Part shown: in pieces, positions 52,201-59,129 of the stretch
How positions within the stretch are numbered: position 1 is the first letter of the stretch
How the letters are laid out: every line of letters starts with the position of its first letter
The notes under the pieces: generated by a model
What the model saw: only the letters and a program-made list of their open reading frames with translations
Databases searched by the model: none
What the model was told of the DNA's origin: nothing
Made by a program: the position numbers and the translations under genes
Assembly (NCBI GenBank): GCA_019639175.1
Contig: JAHBSK010000002.1
Span: 248,001 to 312,000 of the forward strand
Length of the DNA stretch: 64,000 nt
Direction of reading: 5' to 3'
From: Acidobacteriota bacterium
Lineage (GTDB): Bacteria > Acidobacteriota > Blastocatellia > Pyrinomonadales > Pyrinomonadaceae

Positions 52201-54987
52201 CCACTGCACCTGTATGGTCTGGTCAAAATTGGCAGTGTCAGGAGCGGTAATGTTCGTGACCGTCAGATCAGGGCGCAGCAGTCTTCTTACCTGAACCGGA
52301 TGCCAGCGGATATTGTTATCTTCATTTTCACCTTCGTTAATGTTGCTATTGGCGTCAGTCCGGACATATATCCAGTAGTTGCCGATCGGCGGCGTTAACG
52401 GCACCTGATTTGTGGGAATTGTGACGTTCTGGATTCTTTCAACATTGGCTCCGGCGGCCAACCCGCTCGACAAGGGGAATGTTCCTATCAGGACGTCGTT
52501 GGCATTTACCTGATTATCGACCGAGAAATAGACCCTTTCCTGGAAATTGCCCGCGTCACGGTTCCCGACATTAGCTGTCGTCCATTCCGCCGCGAACGGC
52601 GTGTCCGAATCGACCTCGACGGGAAGAGACGTAGAGATAACCTGCAGGTCGGCTACTCTGTAATCGAACTGAGTTATTGCGGATACCGTATTGTTGTTCT
52701 CGCCGGGGCCGTCAGGCTGGCCTTCGAACACCGTATTGTTCCGGTCGGCCACGGCATAGATCGTGACCTGCCCGCTGGCGCGCGCAGGCACGGCGGGTAT
52801 ATTGATCGTGGCGGAGAGATTGACAACTGCCCCTGCATCCAGCCCGGTGGTAAGCTGACTTGACAACAGGATGTCATCTCCGTTTCCGATAACCTCGTCA
52901 AATGAGACGTAAAGGTTGTTGATGAAATTGTTTGAGGTGCCGACCGCTCCCACGTTCCGGACTTTCCAGCTAACGGGGTAGTTAGTAGCCGGTAATATCT
53001 CATCCGGAACAGACAGGTCTTCCGAAACAATGTCGGGCAGTTCTATCTGTATGGGAACAGCATATGTGTTGTTGGAATATCGTAAATTCTCATCGGCCGT
53101 CCGAGTCGAATTGGTCTCGTATATGAGATAGTAAGTGCCATTTGACGGGACCCTGTCCACAGGGATGTTGACGCTGATCGAATTAAGAGGGGTCTGCGCT
53201 CCTGCTGCGAGAGCCGATTGTGAACGGCTTCCGACGTGGGAGCCGTCAGTCCAGTCAAGGACATCGTCAGTGGAAAAGTATATCCTGTCGATAAACGTTG
53301 TGTTGGTCGACGCCCCGCCTATATTGGATACCACTGAGTTGACGTTGAAAGAGGCTCCCGGTGCCACTGTCGTGGGGGCGGTAAAGGTTGTGACGGTAAG
53401 ATCGGCTTTTGGCGGCGTTACCGTTACGGTTGCCCGAGCAAACCCGAAAGGAGATGAGCGCGACGCTGCCACATCCGCGCTGCGATACTGTGTTCTCATC
53501 GGTACCTCGATCTGAAAGGCCGCCTCGGTTGCTCCTTCGGGAACCGTGAGCGTTAATTCGCGAGGTGAGCCTGTTGATTCAGGGAACGTAAAAATATATG
53601 GCACTGTCAGATCCCCGTTGTAGTCGAGCGTTACCGTGGTGCCTCCCGCGGGAGCAGGTGATGACAGGTAAACGGTTCCTGTTGTTGACGTTCCGGCCTC
53701 TACCGGATGAGGATCGTTTATTTTAACGCGCAGCGGCGGAATCTCGGACGAGGGCGTTCCCCAGCTCAGTCCGCGAAAGGTTTCGTAACCGCCATGAAAG
53801 ACCACCTGATCTTCATATCCGAAATTCGCATCGATCGTCCAGATCTCGCCATTCGGAACATCGGGGAAATTCGTGCTGGTGATGTAGGCGATCTTGGTTC
53901 CGTCCGGCGACCAGCTAAGGTATTGGGCCTTTTTGCTGATTGGAAATTCTTGTATGAGATTGCCGTTGGGATTGATGATGGCGATAAAATGTGTAGGCTG
54001 GTCACCGGCTGAGACCTGTGCATTCGCGGACATATCATAGCCGTATGTTAAGGCGATCTTGGTTCCGTCCGGCGAAAACTGGGCGAAAAGCGGCTGGTAT
54101 TGGTCATACCACCAATCCAATTCAAAAATAGTGGTACATTCGGAACCGTCCAACTTTACTCGCTTCAGTCGCCTGGCATAGTCATAGTTCTCGTTCTCGC
54201 CAAAGATGATGTGCTGTCCGTCAGGAGTGAAGACGGGAGTCTCAGGCCCAAATTCGCCGGGTCGGAGATCGTCGTTTCCTTTCTTGCTGTTCGGACGCCT
54301 GCTGCGAGCGTCCCCTTCTTCCCCGTCATCGTAGCAGGCGCTCCACATATCCTGAAAGACAGTTGAGTGTGTGTCAGTCTGTCTGTCGTAATAATATAAT
54401 CCACCGGATCCCTGCCCGCCGTATGAGAAATCAGACGTATAAACGATATATCGTCCGTCAGGCGAGAATGAGGGCTGCGATTCGGCTCCGAAAGCATAGC
54501 CGCCGATCCGTTCCTGGTCGGTTCCGTCCGCGTTCATTATATATAGCTCGCGATTCCTGCGGCGGTCATCGTATGTTCTGGTGTCTCCGTCACGAAGACT
54601 GATGAAAGCGATCTTTGTGCCGTCGGGAGACCAGGCGGGCTCAAAATCATTGACGGACGCGATCGAGAAGTGCCCATTTATCGGGTCCTCAAGAAATATC
54701 TTGTCACGCCGGTCAGAAGAATTGAGCGGTAGGTCGCCCATGGCGTAGATCAAACGTGCGTTCGGGCCGCCAAAGTTCGTTTTGGATGACTTTGCTGCTT
54801 CGTCCTTTGCTCCGTCGCCGCTGGCTTCAGCAGTGGCTTCAGGCGACACCGCTCGGAGAAATCCGGCGATGAGACTTTCCGGCGATCCGCCGCCTGAAAG
54901 GGCAAAAGTTCCGCCAGCCGCAAAAACGACTGCAAGAATGACAACGAATAGACCGCGTCCCGATATCGGCATGAATTTCCGTGACAT
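46255..54987 (-). CDS. Giant exported CARDB-repeat protein with TolB-like propeller, dockerin and cohesin-like modules
   Basis: A 2,910-residue surface protein. Signal or anchor helix ('GLFVVILAVVFAAGGTFA', about residues 10-30). A TolB/PD40-like propeller at about 65-420 ('FEPAWSPDGTKIAFISLRDG', 'SQPSFSPDGRYIVYTSDF'). A Calx-beta-like module follows, then ten CARDB beta-sandwich repeats of roughly 115-130 residues ('ADLTVTTFTAPTTVAPG', 'LPDLIVNNVQAPGEAFAGG'...). A DUF11-like part comes next, then an unusual helical, Cys-containing hydrophobic block ('LLIDILKTILPFNCLGATLN'), a Ser/Thr-rich beta part, a dockerin-like pair ('GADGVVNADDVSQLRRFAVG'), a cohesin-like domain and a final carboxypeptidase-regulatory module. 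AGGAGAG precedes ATG 54987. Adhesion or matrix assembly is the likely role; this is inference. Confidence 0.85.
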   Translation of the reverse strand: MSRKFMPISGRGLFVVILAVVFAAGGTFALSGGGSPESLIAGFLRAVSPEATAEASGDGAKDEAAKSSKTNFGGPNARLIYAMGDLPLNSSDRRDKIFLEDPINGHFSIASVNDFEPAWSPDGTKIAFISLRDGDTRTYDDRRRNRELYIMNADGTDQERIGGYAFGAESQPSFSPDGRYIVYTSDFSYGGQGSGGLYYYDRQTDTHSTVFQDMWSACYDDGEEGDARSRRPNSKKGNDDLRPGEFGPETPVFTPDGQHIIFGENENYDYARRLKRVKLDGSECTTIFELDWWYDQYQPLFAQFSPDGTKIALTYGYDMSANAQVSAGDQPTHFIAIINPNGNLIQEFPISKKAQYLSWSPDGTKIAYITSTNFPDVPNGEIWTIDANFGYEDQVVFHGGYETFRGLSWGTPSSEIPPLRVKINDPHPVEAGTSTTGTVYLSSPAPAGGTTVTLDYNGDLTVPYIFTFPESTGSPRELTLTVPEGATEAAFQIEVPMRTQYRSADVAASRSSPFGFARATVTVTPPKADLTVTTFTAPTTVAPGASFNVNSVVSNIGGASTNTTFIDRIYFSTDDVLDWTDGSHVGSRSQSALAAGAQTPLNSISVNIPVDRVPSNGTYYLIYETNSTRTADENLRYSNNTYAVPIQIELPDIVSEDLSVPDEILPATNYPVSWKVRNVGAVGTSNNFINNLYVSFDEVIGNGDDILLSSQLTTGLDAGAVVNLSATINIPAVPARASGQVTIYAVADRNNTVFEGQPDGPGENNNTVSAITQFDYRVADLQVISTSLPVEVDSDTPFAAEWTTANVGNRDAGNFQERVYFSVDNQVNANDVLIGTFPLSSGLAAGANVERIQNVTIPTNQVPLTPPIGNYWIYVRTDANSNINEGENEDNNIRWHPVQVRRLLRPDLTVTNITAPDTANFDQTIQVQWTVTNSGQGPTNAGNWKDRINIFPSGQAFSGSVAEIDNISFLNASESYIASAAVKVPRGYVGAYKIGIKTDQYGALNEENTNNNTLTRDIQISAPPLPDLIVNNVQAPGEAFAGGPISVTWTVENIGDAAAAATTGAWRDRVYLSTDETFSPGTDRLIFTSETRSAPLAQGTTYTSQTQEKVWSDGAYVWRNINLPSNVPAGEYYVFVLTDALNGVYEFTGENNNIAYDNQGIGSPMTVFSTPFDLVANTAPVAPDNVAGGQSIAASFTIRNQGAFETGSASWKDGLYLSADQTWDANDTLLGSINHSGFAAGEQRDVELNVRIPECLNGTYFLIAKADYSNKANEFDPEYDAEANNESPVKQIQITSVPADLVVTDVSIPAITSAGQTIDISWTVSNNGSGPANEQWYDLVTLYSANGMGSTHLAYIRNTEPLAAGSSYTKVQTVTLPQYMQGQYHIGVRTDYNNNVSECGTAEDNNVGTSSSFSLDSNLPDLVTDSITPSVSTIQAGGSMQIDWTGRNQGAAMGSNIPGWIDRVYLSSDTTRSNNDWLVGSSITQIPLAMGQTYNKQLTVNLGNVPAGNYYILLVTDAANNVYEGPNNSPFESNNLAVSAPITVTAPGIDLQVLVNSVTTPTYSGQPVNIEWTVTNHGDTETLTNSWFDHIILSRDSVIDATDPVIGWRNRTGTLAGGASYTVNHTVLMPTGLTGTYRIFVRTDHSNHVVENNEANNLSPAFNIELELAPPADLNVTGITIPGSASPGDFIPLTWAYQNSGNFHAVGPWRDSVYLSLDQYWDAGDILLGQQPRTGDPLGIGATGMAGRSFQLPPMEDGEYYVIVRLDSQNRVRETNEANNVHVSSGRINIGMTTLTMGLDHDTTLAEGGFKSFRFEPGIDETVLVSLTGQPGRNNGLFSKYLTPVNLSNYEIRDDGQNSPDKENLIPVTEEGPYYSMATNDYVPQNLRESFNPVAPVSSAKSERKNAGSPEGAQDITVKAEILPFVARKVSPEIAGNAGIASLVIEGAKFAPDVQVKLTREGHVDILPIEKVSNNTIIAAIFDLKDKQPGMYNVTVINPDDSISQIVNGFEIKQGGGYDIRLSADGPQSLGLGRQRVRYTFSVSNDGLNDAVKVPVIVRIPVGMDYTLDRSNINEINFGEGYEEYNEIEFPDHIDDEDYRSIFLMVPVLRSRQTVHLGINIVSPPMGGFTVLADAFEPLSELTGSEPISGNLSQPSVGWSSFAGFSGGGVTGMTPEECARELMRQLLIDILKTILPFNCLGATLNAVANLVDLASWAILNGNKSNVFESLVTVFGAIGNSVGKWAIHCAADGLKKSPAFLIGQSTLLIAKALWTVRKCRKKEKEIPVVRPTAQDPNELIGPAGYGPERFVPVQEPLFYRINFENIPEATAPAQWIYVTDILPPELDPRTVRLKEIGFNHQSFVVPENRAFYTSRVDFEESGGTTIKADISAGLDIVNRRITWTLTAIDPNTGERPLDPLVGLLPPNNEDLDGEGYVTFTVEAYDTLPNRIPISNFATIIFDENEPIVTNTETNLLDSVVPVSQVAAMPATSESPEIAVSWSGTDDNDGSGFSHCEIRVSENGGNFTTALRSEVIAGTEMFTGKWGTRYGFYSVCADNAGNIESAPLLPDAEILIRGGATESDVSPRPDGADGVVNADDVSQLRRFAVGLDTTFQYNEFQRADSAPFAEGGDGRISVIDVVQANRFAAGLDQKVSAIGPNGPFDGLRKTADGGSLENLGDSRELRAYAVRRTGDRITIGVLMDAGGDEAGVGFTLNFDPNVLSAPGNAAVGTGASGGTVTVNTADAANGKVGVIVDKLPSQPFAEGSVQVVTIEFTVAVGANGPTEIGFGDDVTAQEVSDVNALPAAAAFVPSMVELAGPTAAEVSVSGRVLTSGGRAIPNARVTFRNAAGGSRTVNSNGFGHYRIPGLMPGEAYVIEVKAKGHSFQTRTLLVDDEMAGIDLVASSPRAVR

Positions 54988-55029
54988 ATTTCTCTCCTGA
55001 TCGATAGAAAGGGTGCTTTCGTATGGCAA

Positions 55030-55257
55030 TGCGAAAAATCGTCAGAAAACAGGACAAAAATTTTCAAAGATCAACCGAGAGCGAGCATTTTGCACGATAC
55101 CTTATCAGGAATTACACAAAATTTTGCGGAATTGCAGGACAATTGCCAGTTTAATTGACCACACAGCAACGAATTCCACGCTCCGTTGCGCGTGGATAAA
55201 AGGGGAGTCGCGGGTATTTTTGAAGAGAATTGCCTGTGGCTCCTTTTTTTTGAGCGC
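55030..55257. other. Upstream region of the giant exported protein gene
   Basis: About 230 bases with no coding region, between the giant gene (minus strand) and the end of the small minus-strand gene at 55258. The palindrome CCACGC...GCGTGG (about 55178-55197) could end the upstream transcript, although no T-run follows it on the minus strand. A promoter for the giant gene should lie in 55000-55120, but none is convincing by eye. Confidence 0.35.
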
Positions 55258-55689
55258 TCAGGCGGCGGAGGCGTTGCCGTTGACAGGTGCGGCGGGCGGC
55301 AATTCCATTTTTACGAGGCCGTTGAATTCGATATTATACGCCACACCTTTGACGGGAACGGACATCTCCTCGTCCGTTTTGCCTTCGGAATTTGCGATCA
55401 GCACGCTGGCAAAATAACATGACGCGCCGTGAGCATTGGCGTGACGGACAAGCGTGTTGAATGCCTCGGCTCCTTCCTCAAAACGACCGCGGTTAGGGTA
55501 AACGTCTGTTCGGACAACAAAGAATGCAAGCTCGCCGTCCTTTTTGGCGACTATCTGCGGTTCGGAGGCAAGATCGGCCAGAACGTCGGCGGAATCAATG
55601 ACCCAGCCGTCCTTTTCAAGCTGTTTGAAGACTATCTCGATGCCAAAGGCGTGAATGTCCGCAGGCGACATAAGCTCTTTTTCGCTCAT
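55258..55689 (-). CDS. Small protein of unknown function, possibly nuclease-fold
   Basis: A 143-residue cytoplasmic protein. The order 'IHAFGIEIVFKQLEKDGWVI', 'EPQIVAKKDGELAFFVVRTD' and 'ASCYFASVLIANSEG' gives an alpha-beta-beta pattern ('E-x-Q-I-V-A-K-K-x-G-E-L') reminiscent of PD-(D/E)xK nuclease-fold proteins, but no convincing active site is complete. I would not assign a function. The C-terminus is an Ala/Pro/Asn tail. ATG 55689 is chosen although a longer frame exists (to 55770), because the upstream residues overlap the promoter side of the neighbouring gene. It is divergent from the small exported protein gene. Confidence 0.5.
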   Translation of the reverse strand: MSEKELMSPADIHAFGIEIVFKQLEKDGWVIDSADVLADLASEPQIVAKKDGELAFFVVRTDVYPNRGRFEEGAEAFNTLVRHANAHGASCYFASVLIANSEGKTDEEMSVPVKGVAYNIEFNGLVKMELPPAAPVNGNASAA

Positions 55690-55802
55690 AAAATATATCC
55701 TAGCCGAACCGCCATTGAAGTCAACCGATGCAGACGACATCCATTTACCGTGTTGGCGAATGTGATACAAATGTGGGTAAAATATCCAAAAGGAGTCATT
55801 TT

Positions 55803-56192
55803 ATGAAACGAGGTTTGTTTTTTGCTTTTTTTGTCATAGGTTTTGTCCTTATCGGTTCTGGCAGCGGCAGTGCACAGACGGCATCGGTCGCCGGTGAGTG
55901 GGACGGAGCGTTCAACACACCAGGCGGAACGCGTCCGTTCAAGATAGTGCTGGAGGCTGACGGCGAGAAGCTGACCGGAACGGCAAAGCGTTCCAGCGGC
56001 GACGTGCCGATCACCGGCACGATCAAGGGCGACGCCATAGAGTTCACCTACACGATAAATTACGGCGGCAACGACCTGACGATGACCTTTTCAGGTAAGG
56101 TTTCGGGTGACAAGATGAACGGCATAGTCACGTTCGGCGGACAGGCCGAAGAGGCCTGGAGCGCAGAAAGGGCCAAAGCTGAAAAACCATGA
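55803..56192 (+). CDS. Small exported beta-barrel-like protein of unknown function
   Basis: A 129-residue protein with a signal peptide ending near 'GSGSAQ' (residue 25). The mature part is a run of beta strands with glycine turns ('VAGEWDGAFNTPGGTRPFKI', 'LTGTAKRSSGDVPITGTIKG', 'FSGKVSGDKMNGIVTFGG'), a pattern seen in small periplasmic lipocalin-like proteins common in acidobacteria. No catalytic residues stand out. AAAGGAG precedes the start at a good distance. Its stop overlaps the next gene (ATGA at 56189-56192). Confidence 0.65.
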   Translation: MKRGLFFAFFVIGFVLIGSGSGSAQTASVAGEWDGAFNTPGGTRPFKIVLEADGEKLTGTAKRSSGDVPITGTIKGDAIEFTYTINYGGNDLTMTFSGKVSGDKMNGIVTFGGQAEEAWSAERAKAEKP

Positions 56193-56392
56193 CCGAAGAA
56201 TTTGAGATGCTGAAGAACGATCCCGACCTTGAGGCCGAAAACGGCCCGGGCGGAACTTTGATCTTTCGTGACGGCGGCCAGTTCTGCGTCGTCGGGCCGG
56301 AGTTCGTCAGCGTTGAGGAAAGCGAATGTTATGCTTTCGGTGCGACAAGAGAAGAAGCCATCGCAAACTACGCGATGAAGACAGGCAAGTGA
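56189..56392 (+). CDS. Small protein of unknown function coupled to the exported protein
   Basis: A 67-residue acidic soluble protein ('DPDLEAENGPGGTLIFRDGG', 'VEESECYAFGATREEAIANY'), with two cysteines. The C-terminal 'GATREEAIANYAMKTG' resembles the helix of small HicB-like or RelB-like domains, but no pairing partner is visible. It is translated by overlap with the preceding exported-protein gene, and a good terminator hairpin ends the pair. No function can be assigned. Confidence 0.5.
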   Translation: MTEEFEMLKNDPDLEAENGPGGTLIFRDGGQFCVVGPEFVSVEESECYAFGATREEAIANYAMKTGK

Positions 56393-56400
56393 CCGAAAAT

Positions 56401-56441
56401 GCCGCTGGCGGGATCGAACCGCGAGCGGCCTTTTCATTTTC
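56401..56441 (+). terminator. Intrinsic terminator after the 67-residue protein gene
   Basis: GCCGCT...AGCGGC (56401-56406 / 56424-56429) encloses an inner GCGG...CCGC stem, followed by CTTTTCATTTT. It ends the two-gene unit before the dienelactone hydrolase gene, whose own ribosome-binding site (GGGAGGAAAT) follows 20 bases later. Confidence 0.8.
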
Positions 56442-56462
56442 AAGCAACAAGAGGGAGGAAAT

Positions 56463-57350
56463 ATGGAACGCAAGACCGCAGATGAATACCCGCAGGAATT
56501 ACTGGACCTTTTTCACGAATGGCAGCATGGCGAGATAGACCGCCGGGCCTTTTTCAACGGCTTGGGCAAATTTGCCGTCGGCGGTGTGACGGTCGCGGCC
56601 CTGTTTGAAAGCCTCAAGCCAAATTACGCATGGGCGCAGACCGTTTCACCCGATGACGACGACATCACCGTAGGTTACGAGACGGTCGAATCGCCAAAAG
56701 GCAACGGGTCGATCAAGGGCTATTTGGCGCGTCCTGCCAAGGGCAAAAAGTTCGCGGCCGTTCTGGTCATTCATGAAAATCGCGGCCTCAATCCGTATAT
56801 CGAAGACGTTACCCGACGCTTTGCCAAGGCCGGTTATCTGGCATTTGCCCCGGACGGCCTGACATCGGTCGGCGGTTATCCCGGCGACGAACAGCAGGGA
56901 GCGGCAAAGTTTCGCGAGGTTGACGGCAAAAAGATGACCGAGGATTTTGTCGCAGCCGCTCATTGGCTAAAAAAGCGAAAGGACAGCACCGGCAAATTGG
57001 GCGCGGTCGGCTTTTGCTTTGGCGGCGGAATGGTAAATCAGCTTGCGGTGCTGCTGGGCAAGGATCTAAACGCCGGTGTGGCGTTCTATGGCCGTCAGGC
57101 GGGCATCGCGGACATCCCCAAAATATCCGCCCCGATCCAGTTCCACTACGCCGGAAACGACCAGCGTATAAACGAAGGCATCAAGCCATACGAAGAAGCC
57201 CTGACCTCAAACAAGAAAAAGTTCGAGTCCTTTATGTACGAAGAAAAACAGCACGGCTTTCACAACGACACAACACCACGCTACGACGAAGCCTCAGCAA
57301 AACTGGCATGGCAACGCACGCTCGATTTCTTTAAGAAGAATCTGAAATAG
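56463..57350 (+). CDS. Dienelactone hydrolase family protein, probably exported
   Basis: A 295-residue alpha/beta hydrolase of the dienelactone hydrolase (carboxymethylenebutenolidase) family. The N-terminal ~60 residues hold 'RRAFFNGLGKFAVGG' plus a hydrophobic stretch ending at 'YAWAQ', which looks like a twin-arginine-type signal (RR-x-F-F). The catalytic triad is Cys in 'VGFCFGGG', Asp in 'YAGNDQRIN' and His in 'EKQHGFHND', with the Glu of 'VIHENRGLNPY'. Natural substrate unknown; many family members act on ester or lactone substrates unrelated to aromatic degradation. GGAGGAAAT precedes the start. It stands just upstream of the repeat-rich zone at 57.4 kb. Confidence 0.9.
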   Translation: MERKTADEYPQELLDLFHEWQHGEIDRRAFFNGLGKFAVGGVTVAALFESLKPNYAWAQTVSPDDDDITVGYETVESPKGNGSIKGYLARPAKGKKFAAVLVIHENRGLNPYIEDVTRRFAKAGYLAFAPDGLTSVGGYPGDEQQGAAKFREVDGKKMTEDFVAAAHWLKKRKDSTGKLGAVGFCFGGGMVNQLAVLLGKDLNAGVAFYGRQAGIADIPKISAPIQFHYAGNDQRINEGIKPYEEALTSNKKKFESFMYEEKQHGFHNDTTPRYDEASAKLAWQRTLDFFKKNLK

Positions 57351-57370
57351 CGTTTTGCACAAGCCGCATT

Positions 57371-57503
57371 GCGAAAGCCCGCGTTGCAGAAGCCCGCACG
57401 AAGTAAGGGTACTCTAAGAGTCTGGAGTCTGGAGTCTGGAGTCCTGAGTCCGAAGTCTTGAGCCTGAAGCTGCTATGTCAGAACCGCCTGCGTGAGCAGG
57501 CGG
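57371..57503 (+). repeat. Interspersed repeat with heptamer expansion and REP palindrome (copy A)
   Basis: Order: AAGCCCGCGTTGCAGAAGCC..., ACGAAGTAAGGGTACTCTAA, then about six GGAGTCT-like units (57421-57470), then GCTATGTCAGAACCG, then the perfect hairpin CCGCCTGC-GTGA-GCAGGCGG (57484-57503). An inverted copy lacking the heptamer array is at 62114-62187, and the GGTTCTGACAT word recurs near 61194 and 61231. Confidence 0.8.
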
Positions 57504-57738
57504 CCAGTTTACTAATGAGCGGACTTCTTTAGTTAATCCCGAATTCTGCATTAGAAACACCACGGCGAAAGGCCGAACCGACCTAACAGTTAATAGTTAC
57601 ACAGTTTACAGTTATAAGTTTTTCAACTGACAACTAAAAACTGACTCACTATTAACTGTTAGAAATCAACATAGATCCGCCTGATCTGCTGCGTTTTGGA
57701 CTTTGGGATTCTCTAATCCTGAATCTGGATTAATTGCA
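57504..57738. other. Gene-free remainder with simple repeats before the DUF5615/DUF433 pair
   Basis: Contains AACAGTTAATAGTTACACAGT-type degenerate repeats at about 57587-57660 (first 20 bases quoted in part), plus AACTGACAACTAAAAACTGA near 57627-57646. No coding region. Similar simple arrays occur elsewhere in the window. Confidence 0.5.
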
Positions 57739-58098
57739 TTACAATGGCAGGAATTCGATATGGTTGTTCCATTCGTTGGGAGTTGTACACTCGGCAACCA
57801 TCACGATCTCGTCTATTGCTTTGCCGATGGGGACGGTATCAGGAACTAGAAAAAGGCCCGGCATTGGTTTCCCGGCTCTCAATCGGAAAGAAGCATGTTC
57901 TTTCATCGTGGTCACATCCTGTGAGATGAGAATTCGGTTTTCTTCGGCGGCGAATTCCAGAACAAGCTGATCGCGATATGAGCTAAGCCCTGCTTCTCTG
58001 ACAGTAACTACGTCAAGTTTTGGCAAACGCTTTCGAACACCGTCAACTATGGCTTGCCGGACATCTTCATCGGTCAGAAATTTTATTTTGGCGGCCAA
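57739..58098 (-). CDS. DUF5615 PIN-like domain protein (putative toxin)
   Basis: A 119-residue protein of the DUF5615 PIN-like family. The start 'KIKFLTDEDVRQAIVDGVRK' carries the first acidic residues, 'LISQDVTTMKEHASFRL' the central Asp, and 'IGKAIDEIVMVAE' the C-terminal helix. PIN-like domains are Mg-dependent RNases in toxin-antitoxin pairs. It overlaps the upstream DUF433 gene by 32 bases on the same strand, the usual antitoxin-then-toxin order for this pair, although the toxicity of DUF433/DUF5615 pairs is not firmly shown. Confidence 0.85.
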   Translation of the reverse strand: MAAKIKFLTDEDVRQAIVDGVRKRLPKLDVVTVREAGLSSYRDQLVLEFAAEENRILISQDVTTMKEHASFRLRAGKPMPGLFLVPDTVPIGKAIDEIVMVAECTTPNEWNNHIEFLPL

Positions 58099-58432
58099 TT
58101 AGGGTCCTCGCCGTTTTTCTAGCGAGCAGCATCTCGCGTGTGATCTTTGGCGGAAACTCAAGCCGATTTTGCTCACGCATTTTTTCGATCTCGACCTCAC
58201 GTCGTTTCAGGTATGCGTCGATGCGTTCCTTGTTATGCAGATAATACGAAATGGCTCCGAAAACCTCTGCGAGCGATAGGGTGTTGTAGTTATACTGTAT
58301 CTCTGCGGCATCAGAGCCGTCATTGAACATGCGCACGATACCATCAAGAGAAACACGTGAATTGCCAACGCGCAAAACACCGTGCTTGTCTCGCTTTACC
58401 GGTTTGGGGAATGTTTCAATTACGGTTGCCAT
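58067..58432 (-). CDS. DUF433 domain protein (putative antitoxin)
   Basis: A 121-residue DUF433 protein. 'HGVLRVGNSRVSLDGIVRMF' and 'GSDAAEIQYNYNTLSLAEVF' followed by 'GAISYYLHNKERIDAYLKRR' are the family pattern (a winged HTH in related proteins). The charged C-terminal helix ('EIEKMREQNRLEFPP') likely contacts the partner. It overlaps the DUF5615 gene downstream by 32 bases. Together they form a probable type II toxin-antitoxin module, often found in variable regions; assignment of roles is inference from gene order. Confidence 0.85.
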   Translation of the reverse strand: MATVIETFPKPVKRDKHGVLRVGNSRVSLDGIVRMFNDGSDAAEIQYNYNTLSLAEVFGAISYYLHNKERIDAYLKRREVEIEKMREQNRLEFPPKITREMLLARKTARTLIGRQNKISDR

Positions 58433-58538
58433 GCTTCTGGGATTATATCACGAACTATGATCAGATGGTTTTTCTAAAATAACAAATGAATTGACCGTGT
58501 ATTTAGAACTCAAAAACTGATTGGTGGAGGCTAAATGA

Positions 58539-59045
58539 ATGGGCTATGCGTCGTATCTTGAAGACATCAGAGAACGTGCTACAGATTTTATAAGACGTCT
58601 TGATGGGATTAGAGAAATCTTAGGAAAACCATATTCTGAACTTCGTGAAGGTAAAAGAAAAAATGGAATTGGTCAAGGAAAACATTCCTGCAGTAATTGT
58701 TGGGAGGCAACTCGTGAACGCAAGAGATTAAACAAAGAAATTGAAGAAGCAGCATCTGGCGTCCAAGGTATAGTGGGAGAACTAAATAAATTGTTGGATA
58801 TGGCCACGGATCCAGAAATTGAGCTTGCAAAAGAGAACTCCGATTTTAAGAAGGAGATCGAGACATTAAATGGACGGATTCGTAAGTATGAGATGTCAGT
58901 AAAAGAACTACGAGAACGCGATGATAGAGCACAAGCAGCCATTAAACGTCGTGATGACAAGATTAAGGAGCTTAAATCACAGATAGAATACCACGAAAAT
59001 CCCGAGGCGTTTTATGAGATGCAATTTAATAGACGGCTAAGGTAG
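58539..59045 (+). CDS. AT-rich coiled-coil protein with a CxxC motif, unknown function
   Basis: A 168-residue soluble protein. The first third contains 'KHSCSNCWEATRERKRLNKE' with a CxxC, possibly half a zinc site. The remainder is a charged coiled coil ('IELAKENSDFKKEIETLNGR', 'IRKYEMSVKELRERDDRAQA', 'AIKRRDDKIKELKSQIEYHE'). GGTGGAGG 8 bases upstream supports ATG 58539. The gene is visibly AT-richer than its neighbours and lies beside a toxin-antitoxin pair and a solitary ankyrin gene, consistent with horizontal acquisition. I recognise no family. Confidence 0.6.
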   Translation: MGYASYLEDIRERATDFIRRLDGIREILGKPYSELREGKRKNGIGQGKHSCSNCWEATRERKRLNKEIEEAASGVQGIVGELNKLLDMATDPEIELAKENSDFKKEIETLNGRIRKYEMSVKELRERDDRAQAAIKRRDDKIKELKSQIEYHENPEAFYEMQFNRRLR

Positions 59046-59129
59046 ATCCTGCCCCTGTGAGAGCTTCTTTGCGATAAATGCGAAGATACTATGACAGGGG
59101 TATGATTTGAGGTTACGGAGGACAAGGTA

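Noticed and set aside
55154..55170. TTGACCACACA word shared with 18185-18200
   Set aside because: A single shared short word is not more than expected by chance in 64 kb with no other common context.
57421..57470. CRISPR-like array of short repeats
   Set aside because: Units are seven bases, contiguous and degenerate, without spacers; no cas genes are present.
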